A stretch of 47,304 bases of DNA, from contig BFEA01000245.1 of the NCBI GenBank assembly GCA_003427395.1, positions 1,636,269-1,683,572 of the forward strand. The letters are read 5' to 3'. The position numbers and the translations under genes were made by a program. Positions within the stretch are counted from its first letter, which is position 1, and every line of letters starts with the position of its first letter. The notes under the pieces are model-generated. The model had not been told where the DNA came from. It did no database searches and saw only the letters and a program-made list of their open reading frames with translations. Source of the stretch: Chara braunii. Lineage: Eukaryota; Streptophyta; Charophyceae; Charales; Characeae. Positions 10,697-20,623 of the stretch are shown here, one piece after another.

Positions 10697-11117
10697 TTTA
10701 TATGTTTTGAAGAAAATCGGATATACAGGCGAATAAAGAAATTAATAAAGGAGCTTATTCCTTACCTATCCTTTTTCTTCTGAATTTTTTGCGTACACAA
10801 CAGTAAATGCAGGATCGAACGCCATAAAGGGCAAATCCTATATGTGAGTACGTCCTCTATGTTATATATCTTTTGACGGGGAAGAGTAAAAAATATATAC
10901 AAAATTCATCCACAAGTTTACTAGTGTAGGACCACCATTCAAATATTAGCATCATCGGGATGTAATTACAAGAACAGACTCCGTTATTTTTTTTGTATCA
11001 CTATAATTTAGTTCATAGTGATAACTAGCAGAGAAGCTAGATAATTCAGCTGGTATTATTCAGATGTCACACAAAAAATATCTTAGTACAGAGTACATTC
11101 AAGCACCAAGTACGTTC

Positions 11118-11183
<66 letters not shown>

Positions 11184-11796
11184 GAAGAGAAAATCAGATC
11201 ATCGTATCATTATGTATGCTCATAACAAGAATTATTGGTTATAGGGAGGAACAAACTTTTATGGTTTTTACTCATTGATAGTAAGACACACAATGATCAT
11301 TGCATCATGTTATCCTTACGAAGAATCAAGTAGGGGTCTGACGATCTTATCCGCATACTTAGAATTCATTGTTGTGTTATGTTCTTCATAAAATCTAATA
11401 CCGGCAAAAAATTGATGCTTCTATGTACATAGGTAGCTAAAATTACTTCTGAAAAAATATTTATCATAACATTAGTATTTTAAATAGTAAAAAAATATAT
11501 ATTAGAATAAACATAACAAATAACAATAATAAAAAACTGTACGTAACATCATATAATAGATGAGAAGTAGGCGTGCTTGCATACATGTCAGCAAGAGTGT
11601 TTCCGCAAAATTCACATAGTTCAAAAGTATTTAGTTTTTATGGATAAACACGGGGTTGGGGGAGGCATGGTGTGTAGGGTAGATGTATATAATCAATTGA
11701 GAATTACCCTATCATATAACGTGGTATATAAGTCATATTCTGATGAGGGATAATAAGCAAGATAATATCTAAATTATCCCATGATATTCAGGGATC
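9743..11796. other. AT-rich intergenic stretch, no gene seen
   Basis: No coding similarity, RNA gene or known repeat recognised. It holds a (TA)n run (about 10664-10694) and a 62-nt poly-A (about 11121-11182). Short open frames only. Confidence 0.5.
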
Positions 11797-12072
11797 CGGG
11801 TCATACGTATAACAACTCCGAGATGGGATTACAAAGGCTCAAGAAAAGACAAATTTAGTGAAACCATGACAAGGCAATTAACCACCATCATCATGCAAGG
11901 TGGACACAAAAAAATTGTATCGTAACGCGTTATCTCTTAACCAAGGTTGATTACCCGTAATTTCTTACAGGTGGAGGTCGTAAGTGTAAAAATCAGAGTT
12001 CGGATTGCAAAGGTAAATAAAGTGACATATTTAAAGAATCAATGACAAGGTAATTTGTCACCATCATTAAAA
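11797..12072. repeat. Divergent ~176-bp direct repeat
   Basis: Segments 11797-11895 and 11973-12072 align with an offset of about 176 bp (shared words include GGATTxCAAAGG and ATGACAAGGxAATT, then CCATCAT). Divergence is high. It may be two units of an old satellite. Confidence 0.45.
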
Positions 12073-12370
12073 AAATTCAGTATACAAGACGCATAACTAT
12101 CACTCAGGATGTTACAAATCGGCTGTGTGTGAATTTTTAAAGTGATAAGGAGATATACTAATCAATAGCAGTGTATTTACGAGGAAATTTTGTAGGTGAA
12201 AATGTTATGGTTGATTAAAGATCGTGTGCCCAACGAAGCATGTACATGGGATTAATGAGTATATCGCGGTTTTCAATATATATGTACTTGAGTTATACAT
12301 ATAAGTAGTACGAACTTATATGTACCGATATATATGTATCAGAGCAGAATCGTTTGTGTTGTGTATATAT

Positions 12371-12405
12371 GGGGTGAAAGGGAGGGGGAGGGGGGAGGGG
12401 GTGGG
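12371..12405 (+). other. G-rich tract with G-quadruplex potential
   Basis: At least five runs of three or more G separated by single A or T residues occur within 35 nt. Purely a sequence-composition call; no function is implied. Confidence 0.5.
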
Positions 12406-12566
12406 TGAATGGTGAGATAAAGTTAGTATGTTAACGTGCAGATGGCAGAGGAACCCAAAAGATTACTTAGGATCAGATAATTGGTCTGTCGCCAAGGAAT
12501 TCGATCCCAACTTAGCGACAGGATATAATATCCGGGAGTGTGTGTTGTGGGTGTATAGAACACGGC

Positions 12567-12928
12567 TACCCCATATACAATGGGGAACCAGACCATGCAT
12601 TTGTCCAATCGTAAAATAGGGTCAGGCTAGAAGCAGGCTTAACACAAATTAGGTTAAGAAACAAAGAATTTTAACTTAGTCATCAACTCCAAAACAAAAG
12701 GATGCATGTTCATTCTGAAGGATTAAGCGGGGAGTAGATGAGAAGTTACCCCATATACAATGGGGAACCAGACCATGCATTTGTCCAATCATAAAATAGG
12801 GTCAGGTTAGCAGTAGGCTTAACACAAATTAGGTTAAGAGACGAAAAATTTTAACTTAGTCATCAACTCAAAAACAAAAGGATGCATGTTCATTCTGAAG
12901 GATTAAGCGGGGAGTACATGAGAAGTTA
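12567..12928. repeat. 180-bp tandem duplication
   Basis: Two consecutive units, starting at TACCCCATATACAATGGGG (12567 and 12747), differ at only a few bases. Each unit opens with a small palindrome (CCCCATATACAATGGGG). The few differences suggest a real recent duplication and not an exact assembly copy, though an adapter relic lies only 45 bp downstream. Confidence 0.75.
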
Positions 12929-12971
12929 GGCTGACGTTAGAGATGGCTGTTGAAGAGAGCCATAGGGGGGA

Positions 12972-13003
12972 CTTAGACACATCTAGATGTGTATAAGAGA
13001 CAG
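12972..13003. other. Nextera/Tn5 mosaic-end junction relic (site 1)
   Basis: The 19-bp mosaic end AGATGTGTATAAGAGACAG occupies 12985-13003, preceded by most of its reverse complement with one mismatch. This is a library adapter, not genomic DNA, and marks a probable false join. Confidence 0.9.
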
Positions 13004-13451
13004 CAACATACCTGTAGATGGAATGTTTGCGAAGATAAAGCATCTTCGATGGTAGCCATTGCCTCTTGCAGGCCTTAGGTTACCTCTGTCGACCATTGAT
13101 AGCGCTTAACGGTTATCTCTGAATGTGTGTTCGCGGCCAGACACCCTTGCAAAGTTAGCCAGCGTCTCGTCGTACAAACGAGCATGAGAAGGAATTCGTA
13201 TTCCCTGTCTCTTATACACATCTAGATGTGTATAAGAGACAGGTGATTAGCAACATACCTGTAGATGGAATGTTTGCGAAGATAAAGCATCTTCGATGGT
13301 AGCCATTGCCTCTTGCAGGCCTTAGGTTACCTCTGTCGACCATTGATAGCGCTTAACGGTTATCTCTGAATGTGTGTTCGCGGCCAGACACCCTTGCAAA
13401 GTTAGCCAGCGTCTCGTCGTACAAACGAGCATGAGAAGGAATTCGTATTCC
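13003..13451. repeat. 202-bp exact direct duplication around adapter site 2
   Basis: 13003-13204 and 13250-13451 appear identical by eye and flank the adapter at 13205-13242. An identical repeat separated by a mate-pair junction adapter is best explained as an assembly artefact: one copy is real, the other comes from an untrimmed read. Confidence 0.85.
13205..13242. other. Nextera mate-pair junction adapter, full 38-bp palindrome (site 2)
   Basis: Two mosaic ends head to head: the complement CTGTCTCTTATACACATCT at 13205-13223, then AGATGTGTATAAGAGACAG at 13224-13242. This is the circularisation adapter of Nextera mate-pair libraries. Confidence 0.95.
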
Positions 13452-14054
13452 AGCAAAAGAACACGTGGGAAAGGATGGAGATAGAAGAAAGGCGTCTAAC
13501 ATGGAGTTTTGTAGATCGAGTGAACACATATTTTTTCCATATAGCCGATGTACTCGCCGACATGGAAGGCATAGATGAATGTCCGTATGTCTGTCATTGT
13601 TTATAGTATTCCAATATTATGCGTATATATTTCAGTATTATGTGTATAAGGAATGAGGAAGGATACATCTTTTAATGCGTTAATGAGTGAGGTAGTCAAG
13701 TAGTGAGGAGCTAGTTTTTTGGCGAGTTGGGGGGATGCGTGTAATTGTCTGCAGTCTTGTGTGTATGGAAAGGGTTCTGCTACGTTCATTGTTTTATCGT
13801 TTTGCGAGTTTCATCGTTTTGCTAGCATCGTGGCCCCCTCAGCTATGACACGTAAGTCGTAGCAGCTCCTTACTCGATGAATAGATCCAACGCTACTGGC
13901 GAAGCGTGTGGTCTCAATATGTTTAAGTTCAGCGCATGAGGATTCAGGTTGCTTAATCGTGAAGTGTGTTAGTGGAATGGTAGGTTATGGTGCATGGGTC
14001 GTGTTGCTTTACTCTCGACGTTTAATATCATGTTACCAACGATGTTTTCTATGT
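13452..14054. other. Unannotated stretch between adapter sites
   Basis: No gene or repeat recognised. Continuity with its neighbours is doubtful because both borders are close to adapter relics. Confidence 0.4.
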
Positions 14055-14092
14055 CTGTCTCTTATACACATCTAGATGTGTATAAGAGACAG
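14055..14092. other. Nextera mate-pair junction adapter, full 38-bp palindrome (site 3)
   Basis: Same head-to-head mosaic ends as site 2. Translated in frame with the flank it yields SYTHLDVYKRQ, a known contaminant signature in predicted proteomes. It fuses local DNA to a gypsy fragment. Confidence 0.95.
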
Positions 14093-14203
14093 TGTGTGGA
14101 TAGACTGCGCTTAGGGGACCAAGTGCAACAACTTAGCAGAACTGTAACTTCTACGCTGGCCAACAAGCACCAAATGGTAATTAAAGANNNNNNNNNNNNN
14201 NNN

Positions 14204-14231
<28 letters not shown>
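14093..14231. other. Chimeric gypsy fragment, 16 Ns and 28-nt poly-G
   Basis: 14093-14187 appears identical to part of the copy 1 protease region (from about 2670). It is followed by Ns (14188-14203) and an unbroken G run (14204-14231). It abuts an adapter, so it is mate-pair read sequence that was never trimmed. A G homopolymer of this kind is typical of no-signal sequencing cycles or poor gap filling. Not a genuine retrotransposon insertion. Confidence 0.85.
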
Positions 14232-14234
<3 letters not shown>

Positions 14235-14540
14235 CTTATGATATTGCGGGATGTAATATGTCTACAATTTGTTTTAGTTATCCCATAACCTTTTTCATTT
14301 GCGTGAAAGTTGCTTATATCTAATAGGCTGCATTGTTGTTCATGATAGTAGAGGTAATAATGGTCAGATTGGTTACTGCTTATTGAGGTGCGTATGGGGT
14401 TATCGCTTGCAGTATATAGTCTTAATTATCCTAAAGGGGTTTTAGTTGTTTGCGTGACAACTTAGTCTTACCAACTTTATTATTTTATTATTTTATATGT
14501 AAAATAGTTTATACGTCCAGTTTATATATATAAATATATA
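14232..14540. other. AT-rich stretch, nothing recognised
   Basis: No gene or known repeat; its left border is the poly-G artefact, its right border the first N-family MITE. Confidence 0.4.
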
Positions 14541-14825
14541 CTAGACTACCAGTCCGACCGCCCGGGTCCTGGGTGGCCAACCTGCGCAAGAACCAAGGAA
14601 GGTCCCGACAAAAATAAAAAATAAATACTTCCAACAAAATACTAAAAAAAAACTATGTGCTGCTGAAAAATAAATTGAACAACTTTTGCCTCAAGGTCAC
14701 ATAAAAATTCTTCAACAAATTCAAAATAAAAAAAATAAAAAATAAAAAATTATTTTGTTATTTTTTTATTGTTTTTGATCCGGCCGGACAAGTGACCCCG
14801 GCCAGACAAGTGACCTCGAGCCTAG
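14541..14825. mobile_element. MITE-like repeat, second family (N1)
   Basis: Bounded by CTAGACTACCAG and CGAGCCTAG, a possible short terminal inverted repeat CTAGxCT. The GC-rich ends (CCGACCGCCCGGG; GGCCGGACAAGTGACC) enclose an A-rich interior. The interior motif GAACAACTTTTGCCTC resembles the AAACAACATTTGCCT motif of family M, suggesting distant kinship. No target duplication established. Confidence 0.5.
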
Positions 14826-14961
14826 TTTTTAATAAAAATTCTTCAATATATATAGTTTTTATTTTGTATTTTATTTTTATTTATTTATTTATTTTATTAT
14901 CTTATTTATTAATTAGTATAGTTAGCGGGTTTATTTTTAATTATTTCTAATTATTCTTAAC

Positions 14962-15185
14962 CTAGGCTACCAGTCGGGCCGCCCGAGGTACACTATTTTC
15001 GTGGACGGCCCGACCTCACAAGAACCAGGGAAGGTCCTAGCAAAAAAAAAAAAAAAAAGACAAAATCAAAAAAATTCAGAAACAAACTACGTCTCGCAGA
15101 AAAAAACTGAACAACTTTTGTTTCATGGTTACATCGAATTTTTTTTTTTTTTTTTTTTGGGCAGGCCGGGCAAGTGGCCCCGGGC
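14962..15185. mobile_element. MITE-like repeat, second family (N2)
   Basis: Starts CTAGGCTACCAGTCGGGCC and aligns with N1 through AAGAACCAGGGAAGGTCC, the GAACAACTTTTG motif and GGCCGGGCAAGTGGCCCC. The right end is less clear than in N1. Confidence 0.5.
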
Positions 15186-15394
15186 CACTCTGGAAGTTTC
15201 GTGTTTAACTATTTTTAATTTTAATTTGAATAGTTAATTTTTTATTTTTGATTTTATTTTCTTTATATCTTATTATATATATAATTTAAATTGATAATTT
15301 TAATATTAATTTTAATATTTTTGATAATTATTATTATTGTTTTTTGTTCTTATAAAAAAGTGTGTTTTTAGAATTGTAGGGAAGATAGTTATGG

Positions 15395-15437
<43 letters not shown>

Positions 15438-15487
15438 CGCGTGCGCGCATGAGGGGTGGGGTGGGGCTGGGGGGCGGCCCCTCCCCC

Positions 15488-15533
<46 letters not shown>

Positions 15534-15580
15534 CAATTAATCAATAAATTAACCTAAAAAAAAAAAAAAAAAAAAAAAAC
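15395..15580. repeat. (GT)n, (CAAT)n and poly-A microsatellites
   Basis: GT repeat about 15396-15430, CAAT repeat about 15491-15535, poly-A about 15557-15580, separated by short unique and GC-rich sequence. Long frames across these are low-complexity. Confidence 0.85.
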
Positions 15581-15629
15581 TCGTAGTTTTTTTATTTTTT
15601 TATTTTTTATTTTTTCATCATTCAACATG

Positions 15630-16627
15630 TGTGATGAACAAGCCCTCAAGGGGCACTATTAGACATCATAATGTGCTGGGCTAAGGCCCCCAGCAAGCCA
15701 AGTGCCCGCCGTAAGTGAAGGCGGGCCAGAATAATCGTCAAAGGCAAAATTCGACATTTCCATATGTGGGTATTCAGGCTCTCGCAGCACGCTAGTTGGT
15801 TGGGAAGACGTGTGAGCCTCATATTGATGCGTGATACAGTTGGCCCAGGCCTTGACAGTTGCGCCTGGGCACACATACACAAAGCAGGGCCGATACATTG
15901 GGAAGCAGGCCTTCGGCCTTTGCAAAAGCAGTAGTGCCAACACACCTGCCTGGGAGCCCTGCACATATGCAGCAAACAGCCCAAGTCCGGAGACTAAGGC
16001 CGTGCCTAGCTGTAAAGGGCTGAGGCACTCAACTGTAGTCTCGGGCCTGGGCGTAGGGTCTGGGACCCAACCGGAAGCTACAGGAAGCTTCCAGCCAGGC
16101 CATACGCAGCATCCAGGAGGTTGCCACTTCCACAAAAGGAATGAGGCAGCCCAAGCCAGGATTCTGGCCAGCGCTGGCAATGCGGAAGAGTTGCTGCGCT
16201 CTCGCTTGATGCTGCGCTGCTGCCAAGTGCGCTGACGGGGAGCGAGAGGTGAAGTGGGGCGCTGCATGGGGTAATCAAGGTCTGAGTGAGGGTGGCCTGG
16301 TACATAAAGAGAAGTCGACGATGGTGTTGGCAGTCATGTACATTGGTCTTCGTGAGTCGAAGTGATCCTGTTGCGTGAACCACCTATAGGTAGGATAGTC
16401 TAGTAGAGTAGGTTGGGCGCTGAGCGCCAGACAGAGCAGAGCGAATTTGGATACTGTGTTGGTGTGACCTACAGGCATGAACATTGGCTCATTACTTCAT
16501 TGTAGTGCTCTATATGGATGGTTTTCTCGGTGCATTTGTACGCTATGCTTGGGACACGACTATTGGGACAGCTGTGTGATTTTGCAACTTGGTTTTATGT
16601 ATATCGCTCACGCTCGTATTCCTTGCA
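15630..16627 (+). repeat. 5' LTR (copy 3)
   Basis: 998 bp, from TGTGATGAAC to CCTTGCA, with classic TG...CA ends. The right end lies 3 bp before the primer binding site. It aligns with 24294-25404, but that LTR has a stretch of about 90 bp near 25030-25120 absent here. Minus-strand open frames within it (up to 202 codons) have no protein similarity. Confidence 0.88.
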
Positions 16628-16630
16628 ATT

Positions 16631-16643
16631 TGGTATCAGAGCT
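16631..16643 (+). promoter_or_regulatory. Primer binding site, initiator tRNA-Met (copy 3)
   Basis: TGGTATCAGAGCT is a perfect complement of the 3' end of plant initiator tRNA-Met (…AGCTCTGATACCA). It starts 3 nt after the LTR. This is the standard primer site for many plant LTR retrotransposons. Confidence 0.85.
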
Positions 16644-17891
16644 GATTGGTGATCGCCGCTTACCTGGCACCGACGACATTGGGACTTGGTGCGCTGACGA
16701 TGCTTCATGTGCAGTTAGGATGTTTGACGCTGGTTGATTAGCGGGGCCTAGGTGGAGAGTCCGGTCGTTGGATGGCTGTGGCAACAACGTGGGAGCTGTG
16801 GCGACAACGGGTGTATGCATGATGATGAGAGTATGCTGATGTGGCATTTTGGCTGAGGTGGTACTGCATTGCATTGTGGGTGGTACTGAGGCTAATGACC
16901 GGTCATCGAAATGCACATCGGCCCAATTAGTGAGAAATCTGTAGTTGGGGGCAGCTATCTCCTGGTACGTTGTTCCCATTCCTTATCTACCCTCTCAATC
17001 TCTTCTTACCGTGAGGAAGTGAGTCCAACTTGAGTGTCCTCTCTTTGGTGAGGAGTCGTGTGCGCTCCATCTTGAGAGACGACATTCTTCACGGTGGCAC
17101 ATCTGGCAGGAGAGGGCGGTGCCTCTGAAGGGCCCTGGTCATTATGCCAACCCATGGGTATTAGTACACACAGGCCATGCTGGTTTGTCCATTGAGGCTC
17201 TTTGCTACGCTGATAAAAGCGGTGTGCGGACTGACCAGTCCTATGTAGACGCTCCCCGAACGTCTATAAACATTTATGGTTGGGGTATGAACTGTCCACT
17301 GGCTGTGATCGTCATCCTGATTGCGACGTTAAAGAATTCTTGAGGACTCTTGGGGGCTGTCTAAAAATTGCCTCTTGATCAACCAGACCAGTCAGACGTA
17401 AGGCTCGTTGCACGTAAGGGTAAATAAAGGACAGGCTGGTTATAAGCATACTTCTTGGGCACAGGGGTGGGGCGTGGTTGCACACCTTAGACACCGCAAC
17501 TTGATGATACTCACAGGTACGTTGGATACAGGGGAAGGGGATTCCAATTGTGAACTCAACTGTTCATCATTATAATATCCATTGTACATACATCTACTTA
17601 GTGTAGTTTATTTTTATCGTGATTAATTGGTTGACAGACTGCTAACACCTAACAGACAGCCTAGAGTAGGACTGTAATCTACCATGGTCAGTTCTCCTTA
17701 AAGCTTTTGTGCAGAACTAATCAAAGATATAGGTAGACAACATGTATACAGTTTTTGTAGATGTTGTTGATGCCGCTTGATTAGTAGTCTAGGTAACTCG
17801 CCGGACACCAATTATTTTATTTGAACCGGTCAAACGCATGCTGCAGTAGGTCCCAAAAAGGACATTAGTGTAGGCAGCGTCTTCCTAGCCC
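16644..17891 (+). other. Leader (5' UTR) of copy 3
   Basis: About 1.25 kb between primer site and gag. It is homologous to 35200-36426 of copy 2 (e.g. both have CTTCTTACCGTGAGGAAGTGAGT and a CTGATTGCGACGTTAAA-like block). No conserved open frame. Packaging and dimerisation signals would be expected here but cannot be pinpointed. Confidence 0.7.
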
Positions 17892-18183
17892 ATGAGCGAA
17901 TCAGACGGTAGGGAGGATACATCTTACGATAGGAGGCAGACACGACGGGACACCCGTAGGATAACCGTTGTGTTCCACGTTCTACTACCAGGAGAGAAAG
18001 CTTAGGGCCGAGACAAGGCCCCACAATCTAGAGACTGCTAGAGAGGCAGCAGAAGCGGCTGAACGTTCGTTAGCAGCTGCAGCAGCTAGCGCAGTAGCAA
18101 TGGTTACTTCCTCAGCCACTTCTGCTGCAAACTCTACCGGTCATGCGACCAGTTACAGTCCATCTCCTGTACGTCAGGAGCTA

Positions 18184-18191
18184 ACACTAGT
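18184..18191 (+). repeat. 8-bp target site duplication, left
   Basis: ACACTAGT, repeated exactly at 19056-19063 on the other side of the insertion. Confidence 0.75.
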
Positions 18192-19055
18192 GAGAGATGG
18201 TTAACGGGTGCATATATTTTCAGGTCTCCTTTCCAGACAGTTCAACCACTTTAGGTTACTACACCACTTATAGATTGTGTGTGGATCTATACATGGGGTT
18301 GTCTAAAACCGCCTTGAGGTAGTTCAACCACTTCAGGTTGATACACCACTTTCAGATTGCCTACAGATCCATTGCATATGGTGGGATGGGGGTACCTGAA
18401 ACCCCTTTCAAAAGCTTCAACCACTTCAGCGGTTTCAGGTCCCCACCTGAAATTCCTGAAATGACCTGAAGTGGCGGAAGCTTCCGAAAGGGGTTTCAGG
18501 TACCCCCATCCAACCATTTGGATGGGGGTACCGGAAACCCCTTTCAGAAGCTTCAGCCACTTCAGCGGTTTTAAGTCCCCACCTGAAATTCCTGAAGTGA
18601 CCTGAAGTGGTTGAAGCTTCTGAAAGGGGTTTCAGGTATCCTTATCCAAATGGTTGGATGAGGGTACATGAAACCCCTTTCAGAAGCTTCCGCCACTTCA
18701 GCGGTTTCATATCCCCACCTGAAATTCATGAAATGACCTGAAGTGGCTGAAGCTTCTGAAAGGGGTTTTAGGTACCCCCATCCAACCATTTGGATGGGGG
18801 TACCTGAAACCCCATTCGGAAGATTCAGTCACTTCAGCGGTTTCAGGTCCCCACTTGAAATTCCTGAAATGACCTAAAGTGGCTGAACAAATAGGCAGAG
18901 AAAAAAACAAAGCAAAACAAACAAACATAAAACTTGTCCTGCAAACCACCCGAAACTTCTTAAATGACCTGAAGTCTCTTCTGGTCATTTCAGCGGTTTC
19001 AGACCACTTCAGAATCTTTCATTATGAAATTTCAGATGGTCGTTAACCGCAAGTG
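18192..19055. mobile_element. 864-bp non-autonomous insertion with palindromic 136-bp units
   Basis: Flanked by the perfect 8-bp duplication ACACTAGT. Both ends carry GGTTAACG at positions 8-15 from the tip, in inverted orientation, as an imperfect terminal repeat. Eight-bp duplications point to the hAT superfamily, though the outermost bases are not a good hAT consensus. The interior is a tandem array whose units start at 18384, 18520, 18656 and 18792, exactly 136 bp apart. Each unit is itself nearly palindromic (GGGGGTACCTGAAACCCC ... GGGGTTTCAGGTACCCCC). Non-coding; it disrupts gag of copy 3 and is therefore younger than that element. Confidence 0.75.
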
Positions 19056-19063
19056 ACACTAGT
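19056..19063 (+). repeat. 8-bp target site duplication, right
   Basis: ACACTAGT, matching 18184-18191. Confidence 0.75.
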
Positions 19064-20581
19064 TAGATGGAGGGTTCGCAGTTTAGCTCACCACCTCCAC
19101 ACAACCGGAAGCAGATGAAGCTCCAACAAGTAGAGAGGATTCGCTTAAGACTAGAGGAGGAACTCAGACAAGCTACTAAAAGAGAGAAAGAGATTGGAGA
19201 TAGGAGTGCCAGACTAGAGGGTAGGGAGGCAGACAAGGTTGCGATAGAGGGGTTAGATGACTGGACCCTTAGCAATAATGAAAAGATTCTGAAGGCGAGC
19301 ATCCTGTCTATGCACGCATACATGGACAGTAAATTTGATACAGTCCAGGACACTTTGGACCAGATCCTGAATGCCATGCACAAATCAGGAATCAGGCCAG
19401 CAGTCTTGTTGTCGTTGCCATTCTCAGCGACGACAGACCCCTATGCCACTCAGTCTGGACCACCACCAAGTGGTACATCAACATCAGGCTTATCTCAGAT
19501 TGTTGCTTCTTCATCTTCCGATCCAGCGACTAGTGCTACACCACAGTCGCCATCTGTCTCGCCAGCTGGACAACAGTTTCCTTGGTATCCCAAGACACCC
19601 CTGAAACCGCCTCCAACCTTCTCAGGAGACAAGAAGGACGAGGCTCTCGACACATGGTTGAGAATAGTGTCAGTGTGGGTGAGGGGCAAAGGGGACGTTG
19701 GTAGAGGAGGAAGTGATTACTGCTGCATCCTACTTGGAGGTTTCAGCAGCTCGCTGGCTTAATGGATTGGTAGCTTCAAAGGGGTTCGGCAGGAACATGG
19801 GTGATTGGGCGCAGACCCACACCCTGGAGAGCTTTATGGACTTAGTGGAGGCTCGATGGCAGAACCCTCAGCAGACACAGATTGCCACTGATGGGCTTCT
19901 AAAGCTTGATGCTAGAAAGTACAAGTCAGTGCGAGAACTTACCACAACCATAGAGCGTCTGATCCTGGTCCCAGGAGTGGACTGAAACCCACAGGTCTTA
20001 TTGACTGTGTTCTTGATATGTCTTCCCGCAGACATCAAGAACTTACTGACCAGCGAGGCTCGCTTAGAGTATCACACCTTTGAGACATTCAGTAAAAAGG
20101 CCTTAGATTTAGAGGCTACGTTGGGTAGTGCTCAAAGCCCTTCTACAGATGGGAGGAAGAAGAAGACTCCACAAGAATGGAAGAAGAATGGTACTCTATT
20201 GATGATGGTTGATTCCGAAGGGAATCAAACTGAAATCGATGATGTTTCTGAACTTGTGGAGGGTGCAGAGTTAGACGGCGAGGAAAGTGTTGAGGGAAGC
20301 AACCTCGCCGCAGTAGTTAAGACTAAGGCAGCAGGCCGCGACAAGGGCAATCAGCAAAGGAGTCGGGGGCTGGCCGCTAACCCAAACAAGATAGTTGCTT
20401 GGGTTAGAGATGGCTTGGATCAGGAAGGGTGGCGAGATCGATGGTCGTGAGGTGCTTGCATAAACTATGGCGAGTATGGTCGTACACAGTTTAAATGCAA
20501 GAAAACAAAGGTCTCGCAGAAGATCCCTCCTAAGGGTGGGTTTCCTTCTCCTCAGTCAGGGGCCTCTATGAGCTCCATCTC

Positions 20582-20623
20582 GGGAAATACTTAGGGCCAG
20601 TAGAAGTTGTAGTTGCCTCTACT
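20582..20623 (+). promoter_or_regulatory. -1 frameshift signal, gag/pol (copy 3)
   Basis: Slippery GGGAAAT (20582-20588) sits in gag frame as G GGA AAT, two codons before the TAG. Ten nt later AGTAGA (20599-20604) can pair with TCTACT (20618-20623). The primary sequence of the hairpin differs from copies 1 and 2 but pairing potential at the same place is retained. The pol frame is -1 relative to gag. Confidence 0.65.

Larger units (their letters stand above)
17892..20594 (+). pseudogene. gag: gag (copy 3), split by an insertion
   Basis: ATG at 17892 aligns with the copy 2 gag start. Gag sequence runs to 18191 and resumes at 19064 after the insert. Parts: a Glu/Arg/Lys-rich probable coiled coil (about 19090-19250), a Ser/Thr/Pro-rich linker, and a capsid-like retrotransposon gag region (EVSAARWLNGLV to VRELTTTIERLILVPGV, 19725-19985). 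A basic tail and a degraded zinc knuckle at 20456 follow (second Cys to Tyr, His to Arg). Frame changes near 19700 and stops at 19983 and 20448 disable it. Final TAG at 20592-20594. Gag would form the virus-like particle. Confidence 0.8.

Noticed and set aside
12972-13242. Possible genuine Tn5-like insertion
   Set aside because: Only the 19-bp mosaic ends occur, head to head with no transposase or 9-bp target duplication. This matches the Nextera mate-pair adapter, not a transposon.
13994-14323. 109-codon open frame across an adapter
   Set aside because: Contains SYTHLDVYKRQ from the adapter, then Ns and a poly-Gly run from the G homopolymer. Artefact.
15659-16267. 202-codon minus-strand open frame
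   Set aside because: Lies wholly within the 5' LTR of copy 3, lacks protein similarity, and its counterpart in the 3' LTR is shifted. Chance frame in GC-rich LTR.
16631-16643. tRNA gene fragment
   Set aside because: The match is only to the complement of a tRNA 3' end and sits next to an LTR, so it is a primer binding site.
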